From the NCBI GenBank assembly GCA_965215855.1, contig CBDCER010000003.1, forward strand, positions 744,001-808,000: a stretch of 64,000 nucleotides of DNA, read 5' to 3'. The position numbers were made by a program, and so were the translations under genes. Position 1 is the first letter of the stretch. Each line of letters opens with the position of its first letter. The notes beneath the pieces are model-generated. The model had not been told where the DNA came from and ran no database searches. It worked only from the letters and a program-made list of their open reading frames with translations. Below are positions 18,571-27,700 of this stretch, in pieces. This stretch comes from J027 sp965215855. GTDB taxonomy: Bacteria; Chloroflexota; Anaerolineae; Aggregatilineales; J027.

Positions 18571-18924
18571 TCAAAATTGAGCGAGTGGGTCTTCTTCAAA
18601 CACTCTTACATTCGCTGCTATTATCCTAACAGGTGATGCACCTGGGAAAACGAAAAGTTTGAATGATTTGCTAAGATGGGCATCTGGAATGTCATCAAAC
18701 CTTTCTGTTCTATGTAAAATATCGAGACAGTGGCCGGATGACCCTATTTGATAATCTGCTCCTTCCCAAAATAGCGGGCCCTCATAAAACTCCACAGATG
18801 TAAATAGTAAATAATATGTCTTCTCTGGGTTTAGTTGAAAAGCGTTTATCGATAACATGGAATGACTGTACATATAACGCCAAACTCTGCATGAACAGCT
18901 TTGGGGCACATCAATCTTCAACAT
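18571..18924 (-). CDS. Probable immunity protein for RHS-E (117 aa)
   Basis: The ATG at 18924 has a GGGAG site 9 bases upstream and lies about 30 bases after the stop of the reconstructed RHS-E toxin tail (18955). The protein (MLKIDVPQSCSCRVWRYMYS...) is a small, Phe/Tyr-rich, beta-looking domain with SINAFQLNPEKTYYLLFTSV, FWEGADYQIGSSGHCLDILH and SFKLFVFPGASPVRIIAANV. It resembles the compact beta-rich immunity proteins found after Rhs and WapA tips, but I cannot name a family. The role rests on position. Confidence 0.55.
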   Translation of the reverse strand: MLKIDVPQSCSCRVWRYMYSHSMLSINAFQLNPEKTYYLLFTSVEFYEGPLFWEGADYQIGSSGHCLDILHRTERFDDIPDAHLSKSFKLFVFPGASPVRIIAANVRVFEEDPLAQF

Positions 18925-18954
18925 CGTGGAATACTCCCGATTTTGCTCCAAATA

Positions 18955-19203
18955 CTACCTTGCACCTGCACTTGTGCAAATTTGTCTCCAAGCTGTACGA
19001 TTCGGCACAGGTGAAGTACTTCCATTATCCCAAAAGGTGGTTTTATGACAATATCCTTCCGTTCTGATTATATACAACTCCACAGCTGTATACCGGAAAC
19101 GGGATTGGTTTCGGATAGGTGAGAAACGCCCTTCATTCCCATACTCATTCGCAAAATCAACCGGATTTCCTTCAATGCCTTCTAGATTATAATGTATCCT
19201 TGT
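18955..19203 (-). pseudogene. RHS-E toxin tip C-terminus, separated from its body by IS110-2
   Basis: This ~83-codon frame reads TRIHYNLEGIEGNPVDFANE, later NQSRFRYTAVELYIIRTEGY, CHKTTFWDNGSTSPVPNRTA, to a TAG at 18955. It has no start of its own and is in the same phase as RHS-E if 19204-20673 (1470 bp) is taken out, giving ...TYAERPAI-TRIHYNLEGI. The pattern (x-IHFNL-x-x-I, then T-A-x-E-L ... K-T-x-F-x-x-N-G) is reminiscent of CdiA/Rhs-type toxin tails. The enzymatic class is unknown. The immunity-like gene at 18571 follows directly. Confidence 0.6.
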
Positions 19204-19209
19204 ATAACT

Positions 19210-19456
19210 ATGTGAACGGATAAAGGTGCTGGCAAAAAGACTTGCTAACGCTAGAATTCATCCCAGAAGTCGAGGTCAACGCTGTTATCCTTGGGGATTG
19301 CGCCTCGTCGGAAAGACTGTTGCCTCGGTTCTGCGAGTGGCTTCGAATAAGCAGGTTGTGAGTGCCCGGCTGGGTTACGTCACGCATCACCCACAAGGCG
19401 GAAGGGCTGGCAGAAATCCGAGGTCGCCTGACTTCATTATTCAATAGACCAGGAGG
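19210..19456 (+). ncRNA. Candidate bridge-RNA region of IS110-2
   Basis: About 245 bp between the left end and the transposase start is gene-free and looks structured, with several GC-rich paired-looking blocks (for example around GGCGGAAGGGCTGGC and CCGAGGTCGCC). In IS110-group elements this position encodes the bridge RNA that specifies target and donor DNA. The functional assignment is from family knowledge; no fold was computed. Confidence 0.45.
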
Positions 19457-19462
19457 TTGAGC

Positions 19463-20638
19463 ATGTCCATGTACGTCGGGATTGATGTTGCCAAACGCCA
19501 GCACCGGATTGCCGTTATCGATGATCGTGGCGAGCCGTTGGCGAAACCGTTTTCGATTGCAAATGATTACAGTGGAATGACCGATCTGATCCAGCGGTTG
19601 TCGGCATGGGACGAAGACATTGAGATTGGACTGGAGGCCACCGGGCACTACTGGTTGCCACTGTTTGAGCAACTGACGCGGGCGGACTACACCGTACATG
19701 TGCTGAACCCCTTGCAGGTCCATGCCTATCAGCGCAGTGGCATTCGCAAGCGCAAGACGGATAGCATTGATGCTATTTGGATTGCTGATTTTGTGCGAAT
19801 TGGTGGCGCTCGCCATACCACCGACCCAACGACGATGCCAATTTACATGCAATTGCGCCAGTTGTCGCGCTTTCGCTTCAGTCTGGTTGAGCAGATTGGT
19901 GATACCAAGCGGCGCATTCTGGGCTTGCTGGATCGTGTGTTTCCAGAGTACGAAACGCTGTTTTCGTCTGTGTTTCTGCAAAGCTCGCGCCAATTGCTGG
20001 CTGAAGCGGCGACTGCCCAGGATTTTGCCGATTTTGACCTGGACGAACTGACCCAACGTCTGCGAACGGCTAGCCGTGGGCGGCTGGGTAGCCAACAGGC
20101 CGAGAAAATCCAGCAGGCGGCTCGTCAATCCATTGGCGTTACTTTCCTGGCTGATGCCAGTCGTATCCAGATGAGTTGTTTGGTTGCTCAATTGGACTTC
20201 CTGAGCCAACAAGTTGCTCAACTGGATGCTGCTCTGGCCGACCTGGTAGCCGCGCTGCCCAACCAATATCTCACCACTATTCCTGGTATTGGTTCGGTGT
20301 CGGCTGCTGCCATATTGGGCGAAATCGGCGATATTCAGCGTTTTGACACCCTCAAGCAACTCGTCGCCTACGCCGGTATCGACCCTGTACTCTATCAAAC
20401 TGGGCAGTTTGAGGCTTCCCAAACCCATATGTCCAAGCGTGGCTCGCCCTATTTGCGCCATGCCTTGTGGTTGGCCGCTAATGCTGCCCGTCTGCACGAC
20501 CCTCAACTCAACGCCTACTACCAAAAGCGTCGGGCTGAGGGCAAAGCCCACGGCACCGTCTTGGGTGCGGTCTGCCGCAAGTTGCTCGCTCGCATCTTTG
20601 TTATTCTGCGTGACCAGCGCCCTTACGAAGTTCGTTGA
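19463..20638 (+). CDS. IS110-family transposase (IS110-2)
   Basis: The 391-aa protein has RuvC-like DEDD motifs MYVGIDVAKRQHRIAVIDDR (first Asp), EIGLEATGHYWLPLF (Glu) and RKRKTDSIDAIWIADFVRIG (Asp pair). The Tnp (transposase_20) domain follows: TTIPGIGSVSAAAILGEIGD and LKQLVAYAGIDPVLYQTGQF, then SKRGSPYLRHALWLAANAAR with the conserved Ser/Gly loop. An AGGAGG site (19451-19456) lies 6 bases before the ATG at 19463, so that start was preferred over the TTG at 19457. The gene is intact and may be active. It is only distantly similar to IS110-1. Confidence 0.95.
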   Translation: MSMYVGIDVAKRQHRIAVIDDRGEPLAKPFSIANDYSGMTDLIQRLSAWDEDIEIGLEATGHYWLPLFEQLTRADYTVHVLNPLQVHAYQRSGIRKRKTDSIDAIWIADFVRIGGARHTTDPTTMPIYMQLRQLSRFRFSLVEQIGDTKRRILGLLDRVFPEYETLFSSVFLQSSRQLLAEAATAQDFADFDLDELTQRLRTASRGRLGSQQAEKIQQAARQSIGVTFLADASRIQMSCLVAQLDFLSQQVAQLDAALADLVAALPNQYLTTIPGIGSVSAAAILGEIGDIQRFDTLKQLVAYAGIDPVLYQTGQFEASQTHMSKRGSPYLRHALWLAANAARLHDPQLNAYYQKRRAEGKAHGTVLGAVCRKLLARIFVILRDQRPYEVR

Positions 20639-20673
20639 CCTTTGATTTATTTTCAATTTTGCCCTTGACTTCA

Positions 20674-22030
20674 TATAGCAGGTCTTTCAGCGTAAGTAGC
20701 TGCTTGACGAAATATGGAATCAAATATTCGGGTTATAGCATAGGTATCAGAGTTGACAATACCTTCATCGACCCAGTCGCCATAGTTGTAAACAAAAATA
20801 TTAAAGGGATTTAACCTTTGATTTAGATTCAAAGTAAACAAGAGAAGCAATGGCGATTTGTTTTTTGGAGAAATGTTATACCCCAAAGAAATATGTATAT
20901 GCCTCTCTTCACACTCCTCATCTACAGTCGGGTCGCAATCACACTCCTCGGTCTCAGGATCGCAAGTACGCGGATCTGGTGCTGTAGGGGCAGGAGCGAG
21001 TGTTGGTCCAGGCTGAGGGCTAGTTTGTGTATCTGTACTCGTCCCAGTTCCCGTGCTGGTTGCAGTTCCGACATCAGGCATTGGCGTTCCTGTCGGAGCG
21101 TCACCGGGATTGCTAGGTGGTGATGCCGGGGTTGGCGGTCTGGACGGGCCCGGCCCCTCTCCTGGCTGTGTTCCACCGCCGGGCAGTATAAACGGCACCA
21201 GTGTAGCTGTGGTAACAGTGAGGGCAACTAGCAGTTTTACCCATGGGGACAGTTGCGGGCTCTGCCCACCCGATAAGCTACCTCCGCTCCGTCCAGATGT
21301 TGTAAATCGCTTGTCCTTTAAGAATGATTCTTCATACTCATCCCATGCCCGTCCGAGTTCTTCCATAAATTCCTCAACAGCAGGAGCTAATGGACTCAAA
21401 TCAACTGTTGATCTCATCAAGGCGGCCATGATTAGAACCGAACCAACCACTAATGTAGCCACTAAGGCACGTTCTAATAATGCCTGTAGCCCACTCGGAT
21501 CACTGTACCTGACCGGGCTATTAGCCCCATACACATAACGGTTGTACTCAATCGGGTTGCGGTAGTTCACCGGATAGGGGTCACGGCTGAGGAAACGGCC
21601 CAAGCGCGACTCATAATACCGCGCCCGCAGACTATACAATCCGGTCAGGCTATCGTGTTGCTGGCTGGTATACAGGTAGTTGTTGAGCGTGCTGCCGGTC
21701 TGGGCATAAATCTCGCCAAAAGCCGAGTAATGGTAGGTATCAGTCACTGTCCCGGCACTATCCACCAGAGCGCGGGTGCTGCCCTGAGCATCATGCAGAT
21801 AATAGCTATCTACCCCGCCGCGATGCTGAGATAACAGTCGTCCATCAACCAGTCCGTAACTGACCAGCGGCGCACCGCCGCCATCAGTCTCCAATACCAC
21901 ATCGCCATAGCGCGAGGTCTCATCCCACAGGTAGTTTGTATCAGCCCCGTTGACCGTCTGCCGCACCCGTCGCCCGGCGGTGTCGTAGGCATAGTCCAAC
22001 GCCATCATGTCCGGCAGCAGGAGGCTTAGT
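20674..22030 (-). pseudogene. RHS-E body: orphan Rhs core with Pro/Thr-rich linker
   Basis: It begins abruptly in YD repeats (LLLPDMMALDYAYDTAGRRV) and contains the Rhs core (ARYYESRLGRFLSRDPYP, then YVYGANSPVRYSDPSGL). A hydrophobic segment follows (VATLVVGSVLIMAALM), a second (LVALTVTTATLVPFILPGGG), then a Pro/Thr/Ser-rich linker and a Cys-rich acidic patch (CDPETEECDCDPTVDEECEE), ending in the first part of the toxin tip (HIHISLGYNISPKNKSPLLL). It is interrupted by IS110-2; the tip continues at 18955-19203. The leader before it is shared with RHS-F but in a different frame, so the module is not expressed as one protein from there. Confidence 0.75.
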
Positions 22031-22180
22031 GCAAGCCACCACTATCCTAAGATTTCGCGGCATAGCACCAGCTATCGCGTGTGCGTGGTGCAATGCACTG
22101 GCAGCGGAGAACGAATAGAGGCTATTCATTGCCCAATATAGGTATCTCTGATGAAATGAATTGAGTGTCGCCTCTCAAAA
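22025..22180 (-). repeat. Shared boundary between barstar gene and Rhs module, copy 1
   Basis: This block (barstar 3' end, spacer and Rhs-module leader) repeats at about 24195-24350 with few changes; an internal run CCACCACTATCCTAAGATTT is shared exactly. It shows that RHS-E was joined behind the barstar gene by the same type of event that placed RHS-F behind the other barstar gene. Confidence 0.75.
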
Positions 22181-22574
22181 GAATATAGAATCTATTGTCA
22201 GGATTAAAGTTTCGGTGATTTTCCGTGACGGTTTGAAAAACGTCAATTGCAAGAGCAAACCCATCAGGGTCATTATAGGCGAATTGTTGAAAATGATCAT
22301 AGAATAATATATAGGATTTCTCTGTAATCCATGATAATTCACACATACTATCATCTAGAGCATCCCAATTATTGCTAGAATATGGAATTTCCATTGTGAA
22401 TTTAGCCTGACTAAGAAATTCTAGAGAGTCTGTAACAATTTCCCCGTTAATGTAGAAGAAGCGAAAACCCCATTGTTTTACCAAATCAGATATAGCATCT
22501 ATCTGTACCAATGTATTCCAAAGATATACCTGAGATACTGGTCGGTTTTTGAGCAATGCTTCAAGTTGTTGCAT
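22122..22574 (-). CDS. Barstar-like ribonuclease inhibitor, immunity for RHS-F
   Basis: The 150-aa protein shows the barstar layout: a beta-strand FRFFYINGEIVTD, the helix SLEFLSQAKFTMEIPY, the hallmark NNWDALDDSMCELSW (Asn-Trp-Asp-Ala-Leu-x-Asp), then SYILFYDHFQQFAYNDPDGF. Barstars bind and block barnase/RNase Sa-type enzymes in the cytosol, matching the RNase tip of RHS-F. The N-terminal ~30 residues are an addition. It begins 163 bp after the RHS-F stop, whereas the homologue behind RHS-G starts 17 bp after its toxin. The extra 146 bp here contains no gene I can see. Confidence 0.75.
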   Translation of the reverse strand: MQQLEALLKNRPVSQVYLWNTLVQIDAISDLVKQWGFRFFYINGEIVTDSLEFLSQAKFTMEIPYSSNNWDALDDSMCELSWITEKSYILFYDHFQQFAYNDPDGFALAIDVFQTVTENHRNFNPDNRFYILLRGDTQFISSEIPILGNE

Positions 22575-22737
22575 AAACTCCGCCTATATTATTATATTGT
22601 TTGAAATTGGTTCTCATTTGTTTTCAAGTCAATTATTTTGCTTACTCCTCTGAAAATAGAATGTCAGGTACAGGTCTGAGCTACCCATTTTCATATCTTT
22701 GTGGTGCCGCTCGCGGCGCGGGTAGCTCCTTTATGAT

Positions 22738-24190
22738 TTAGGGATAGGGTGCACCTATTACTACAAAGAAATGTTCATAATGGTCATCTGTGTATAATAG
22801 GCTATACTGATAGTATTGACTAGACTGTCTATTCTGATCCCCTAATGTTACAATTCGTCTTTGCCCACGGCGGGAAAGACTAGGTGTAATGACCGTATAT
22901 TCGCGATATTGATCTGGTGGTTGAATTACTGGCAGGGGCCTTGTGTTTTGATACTTAGGGTCTGGACGGTTTTGAAATGGTTGATCATCTTTATTAGGAT
23001 AAAGAAAAGGGCCATTACTCCTAATATCGGTAAAGGTTTGAACAACTTCAGGGCGGCAGGATACCAAATACGAGTAACTAATTCCTGGAATATTTGGGTG
23101 CCGTCCGCCTCCCAAATAAGATGGGCACGATGGTGTGGCCGTTGGTTGCGGAGTTGGGGGCGATGTAGTGCCACTACCGCTTCCCGGCAATAAACTAATA
23201 CCTATTATAGCGGCTGTTGTAAAGCTCACCGCAACCCAAAACACCAACTGCCCTGCCGCTCGTTCGGGATCCGGAACAGGATAGTTTGTACCAGCAGGAT
23301 TGCCAACAGATGGGAGAGTCAATGAAGGACTAGGATCATCAGGAAGATCATCAACATTTGGAAGGAAATCATCGCTGGTAGGAGCCTGTCCATCCTGTAA
23401 ACCTGGAACATTAGGATCCGATGATTGTTCCTGCTCACCTGAGCTGTCTGGACAGAGAGGTGAAGGACACCAAGCCCCATCCCCCGTGCTATCCTCCTCC
23501 TCTGTTCCCGTTCCTGCTCCGCCTCCGGACAATGACCACGGGAGTTCAAACGCCAAAGAATCTTTTATGAGTATATAGGTATTGAGAAGAGCCGCCCCAA
23601 ATGTTAATGCTATTAAAAGCACAGGAACAGTAACAGAAACTCGTTGAAGCGCCCTACCAACTAAAGATAGCCCCGTCGGATCACTATACCTGACCGGACT
23701 GTTGGCCGCATACATATAACGGTTGTACTCAATCGGGTTGCGATAATTCACCGGATAGGGGTCACGACTGAGGAAGCGCCCCAAACGCGGCTCGTAGTAC
23801 CGTGCCCGCAGGCTGTACAGTCCAGTCAGATTATCATGCTGCTGGCCGGTATACAGGTAACTGTTGAGCGTGGTGCCGGTCTGGGCATAAATATCACCAA
23901 AGGCGGCATAGCGGTAGGTATCAGTCACCGTCCCGGCGCTATCCACCAGGGCACGGGTACTGCCCTGAGCATCATGCAGATAATAACTGTCCACTCCGCC
24001 GCGATGCTGGGACAGCAGTCGCCCACTAACCAGCCGATAACTGACCAGCGGCGCCCCACCGCCATCCGTCTCCAACACCACATCCCCGTAGCGCGAGGTT
24101 TCATCCCACAGGTAGTTGGTATCAGCCCCATTGACCGTCTGTTGCACACGCCGCCCGGCGGTATCGTAGGCATAAATGCCGTCGCGTCCG
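22738..24190 (-). CDS. RHS-F: orphan Rhs module with guanyl-specific RNase tip
   Basis: From about 24190 (YAYDTAGRRVQQTVNGADTN) the frame runs through the Rhs core (ARYYEPRLGRFLSRDPYP, then YMYAANSPVRYSDPTGL) and two hydrophobic segments (VTVPVLLIALTFGAALLNTY; LVFWVAVSFTTAAIIGISLL). It ends in an RNase of the barnase/T1/Sa superfamily: SNGPFLYPNKDDQPFQNR, then YREYTVITPSLSRRGQRRIV and LLYTDDHYEHFFVV, carrying the expected Glu, Arg and His catalytic residues. An ATG at 24282 lies in non-Rhs leader sequence, so the secretion domain is missing. The tip differs from the RHS-G tip by many substitutions, while the region before it is nearly identical. Confidence 0.75.
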
Positions 24191-24194
24191 GTAG

Positions 24195-24350
24195 CAGGAC
24201 ATCCGCCAGGCGGCTTGCTGCAAGCCACCACTATCCTAAGATTTCGCGGCATAGCACCAGCTATCGCGTGTGCGTGGTGCAATGCATTGGCAGCGGAGCA
24301 ACGAATAGAGGCTATTCATTGCCCAATATAGGTATCTCCGATGAAATGAA
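24195..24350 (-). repeat. Shared boundary between barstar gene and Rhs module, copy 2
   Basis: Partner of 22025-22180. On the minus strand the spacer runs into degenerate Rhs DNA in which VLLPD-type coding is still recognisable but out of frame. The breakpoint therefore lies inside the conserved Rhs core, as expected from homologous recombination between Rhs copies. Confidence 0.7.
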
Positions 24351-24764
24351 TTGAGTGTCACCTCTTAGAAGAATGTAGAATCTATTGTCAGGTTTACGGG
24401 TTCGGTGAAATTCAACTGCATGCCGTAAAACGTCCAGTAAAATGGCAAACTCATCAGGTTCACTATGAGCAAATCGTTGGAATTGATCATAAAGTAACAC
24501 ATAAGACTTTTCTGTGAACCATGACAAATCGTGCACACAATCATACAGAGCATTCCAGTTGCTGCGAAAGAATGGAAACTCCATTACTGATTTAGCTTGC
24601 TCAAAGAAACTCTCTGTATCTGTAACAATTCTTCCGTTAATGTAGAAGAAACGGAATTCCCATTGATTTACCCACTTAGATATGATATCTACCTGGGCAT
24701 TTGCCTTCCAAAGATAAACTTGAGATTCCGTTCGACTCTTGAGTAGTGCTTCAAGGTATTTCAT
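24312..24764 (-). CDS. Barstar-like ribonuclease inhibitor, immunity for RHS-G
   Basis: The 150-aa protein is homologous to 22122-22574 along its whole length, with identical C-terminal residues ISSEIPILGNE. The barstar signature reads SNWNALYDCVHDLSW, with FRFFYINGRIVTDTESFFEQ before it and SYVLLYDQFQRFAHSEPDEF after it. It begins 17 bases after the RHS-G stop, the standard toxin-immunity spacing, and should protect against the RNase tip of that protein. The charge pattern differs from the other barstar, consistent with each following its own RNase variant. Confidence 0.78.
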   Translation of the reverse strand: MKYLEALLKSRTESQVYLWKANAQVDIISKWVNQWEFRFFYINGRIVTDTESFFEQAKSVMEFPFFRSNWNALYDCVHDLSWFTEKSYVLLYDQFQRFAHSEPDEFAILLDVLRHAVEFHRTRKPDNRFYILLRGDTQFISSEIPILGNE

Positions 24765-24781
24765 TAACTTTCCCTAATCAT

Positions 24782-27700
24782 TTATTGCATCGGCCATATC
24801 CTAAAGAAATGCTCGTAGTGTTCATCTGTATAATATACCTCAGTCGGATAATACTGGCTGGGTTGCCTATTTTGATCACCTAGAGTTACAATTCGCCTCA
24901 AGCCGCGACGCGGATGTCCAGGTGTGTCTACAGTATATTCACGATATTGATCTGGTTTGCTGATTGGACGCAAGGGTTTTTTATTACCTATGCGCTGGTC
25001 TCTCCAATTATAAAATTGACCATTGTCTTCAGGGTAAGGAAATGGGCCATCATTTAGAATCAGACCCCAGGTAACAAGAACCTCTGGACGACAATGAACC
25101 AAATCCCATAAAGTTATGTCAGGGATGTTAGGATAGATTCCTCCCCGCATTATAGATGGGCACGATGGTGTGGCCGTTGGTTGCGGAGTTGGGGGCGATG
25201 TAGTGCCACTACCACTTCCCGGCAATAAACTAATACCTATTATAGCGGCTGTTGTAAAGCTCACCGCAACCCAAAACACCAACTGCCCTGCCGCTCGTTC
25301 GGGATCCGGAACAGGATAGTTTGTACCAGCAGGATTGCCAACAGATGGGAGAGTCAATGAAGGACTAGGATCATCAGGAAGATCATCAACATTTGGAAGG
25401 AAATCATCGCTGGTAGGAGCCTGTCCATCCTGTAAACCTGGAACATTAGGATCTGATGATTGTTCCTGCTCACCTGAGCTGTCTGGACAGAGAGATGGAG
25501 GACACCATCCCCCACCCTCCGTATTATTATCTTCTTCAGTTGCAGTTCCAGCTCCACCTCCGGACAATGACCACGGAAGCTCAAACGCCAGGGAATCCTT
25601 TATTAGGATATAAGCGTTGAGAAGAGCCGCCCCAAATATTAATGCAATTAAAAGCACAGGGACGGTAACAGAAACTCGTTGAAGCGTCCTACCAAGCACG
25701 CCAGTTAGCCCACTGGGATCACTATACCTGACCGGGCTATTGGCCCCATAAACATATCGGTTGTACTCAATCGGATTGCGGTAATTCACCGGGTAGGGAT
25801 CACGGCTGATGAAACGCCCCAAACGCGGTTCATAATACCGTGCCCGCAGGCTGTACAGTCCAGTCAGATTATCATGTTGCTGGCCGGTATACAGGTAATT
25901 GTTGAGCGTGCTGCCGGTCTGGGCATAAATATCACCAAAGGCGGCATAGCGGTAGGTATCAGTCACCGTCCCGGCACTATCCACCAGGGCACGGGTGCTG
26001 CCCCGGGCGTCATGCAGGTAATAGCTATCCACCCCACCGCGATGCTGGGACAGGAGTCGCCCATCAACCAGCCCATAACTGACCAGCAGCGCACCACCGC
26101 CATCGGTCTCCAGCACCACATCGCCATAGCGTGAGGTTTCATCCCACAGGTAGTTGGTATCAGTCCCATTGACCGTCTGCTGCACCCGGCGTCCGGCGGT
26201 GTCGTAGGCATAGTCCAGGTCCGTCATGTCCGGCAGCAGGACACCTGTCAGGCGGTCTTCGGCGTCGTAGCTGTAGCTAGTCACGCCCGCCGTGTCGGCC
26301 ATGGTGATCATATTGCCCCGGCCATCGTAGCCATAGGTCGTCGTCACCTGGCCGTCCACCGCCACCTGCGTCAGTTCATCCAGGTTATTGTAGGTGTAGG
26401 TCGTGGTCGAATCGCCTGCCACTGCCTCACTCAAACGGTTGCCGGTCTTGTCGTAGGTGTAGTCGGTGGTCAGCGTGCCGCCGCCACCATCGGGACGAGT
26501 CTCGCGCACCAGCCGGTAAGCCGCATCATATTCCCAGGTGGTGAGGCTGCCATCCAGTTCGGTCAGCGTCAGCGGGTTGCCCGCAACATCGTAGGTGTAG
26601 GCATAGGACGCCAGCGTGGTCTGGGGCGCGGTGTCATACTGCACGACCTCTGTGACGCGATCCAGCGCATCATACTGGTATTCCTCAACAACGCCGTTGG
26701 GATAGTCAATCTGAGTCAGCAGGCCGCGTGTGTTGTAGGACAATGTGCTGGTCAGGCTGCCGGGTTCGGTCATCCTGGTTGGTAGGTTGCGTTTGTTGTA
26801 AGCGTAGGTGGTGGTCCCGGCAGGCGTTGTCATAGAACGCTGGTTGTGGGCGGCATCGTAGGTATAGGAAACTTGTCCATGCGGAGCCGTGATATTTACC
26901 ACGCGGTCCTGGGCATCGTAGGTATAGCTGGTGGTTCCCAGGTTGTTGGCGGCCCAGGCCCGTCTGCCAGTGGGTGTGTAGCCATAGGTCGCGTCGTTGC
27001 CATCGAAATAGTCAGCCAGGGTCAGGCGGTGGCGACTATCGTAAGTGAAGGTGTTGGTACTGCCATCGGTCAGGCGATGACTGATGAGGTCACCGCTGCG
27101 GTCATAAGTATACTGCTCATACGAACCATCCGGCAGTGTCTTCTCGGTCAGGCGGCCCAGGCGGTCATAATCGAGCCAGGTGGTGTGCAAGTTGGCGTCT
27201 TCAATTGACCGCACATCACCAGCCGGTGTATAGGTATAGGTGGTCGTGGCGGCCTCGGATGAGCCATAAGCCAGGGTAACGCTGCCCAGGCGGCCTGCCG
27301 GATCATAGTCGTAATGCGTGGTACTGGCATCGGACGTGTTGTAGGCCGTCGTGACATCCACTTCGCGCCCGGCCAGGTCATAAGCATAATGGGTCGTGCT
27401 GGCATCGGCTGTGCCATAACCCATCGTAATGTTGGTGGCCCGTCCCATCGTATCGTAAACATAATGGGTGGTGGCGGCATCGGCTGTACCATAAGCGACG
27501 GTTTCGTCCGTCAACTGACCGGTCACATCATACGTGTAAAGTGTACTACTGGCTTCCGGCGTGCCGTGTGCAACCGTCACCGACTCAACGCGCCCGACGA
27601 GATCATAGGCGTAGTAGGTCACGCTTTCTTCGGGCGTGCCCGCCGCTACCGCCACATACTCCTGGCGGCCTGCCGGATCGTAACTGAAGGTGGTGGTACT

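Larger units (their letters stand above)
19204..20673 (+). mobile_element. IS110-family insertion sequence (IS110-2) inside RHS-E
   Basis: The element carries one transposase gene and a ~250-bp 5' non-coding region. Limits are approximate: they are the placement that restores the Rhs frame, and IS110 elements leave no clear inverted repeats or long target duplication. The left junction lies within TATAACTATG (19203-19212) and the right within TTCATATAGC (20670-20679). Confidence 0.7.

Noticed and set aside
19208..20674. 488-aa minus-strand ORF opposite the IS110-2 transposase
   Set aside because: The plus strand has full IS110 motifs and a strong AGGAGG site; the minus frame is a shadow.
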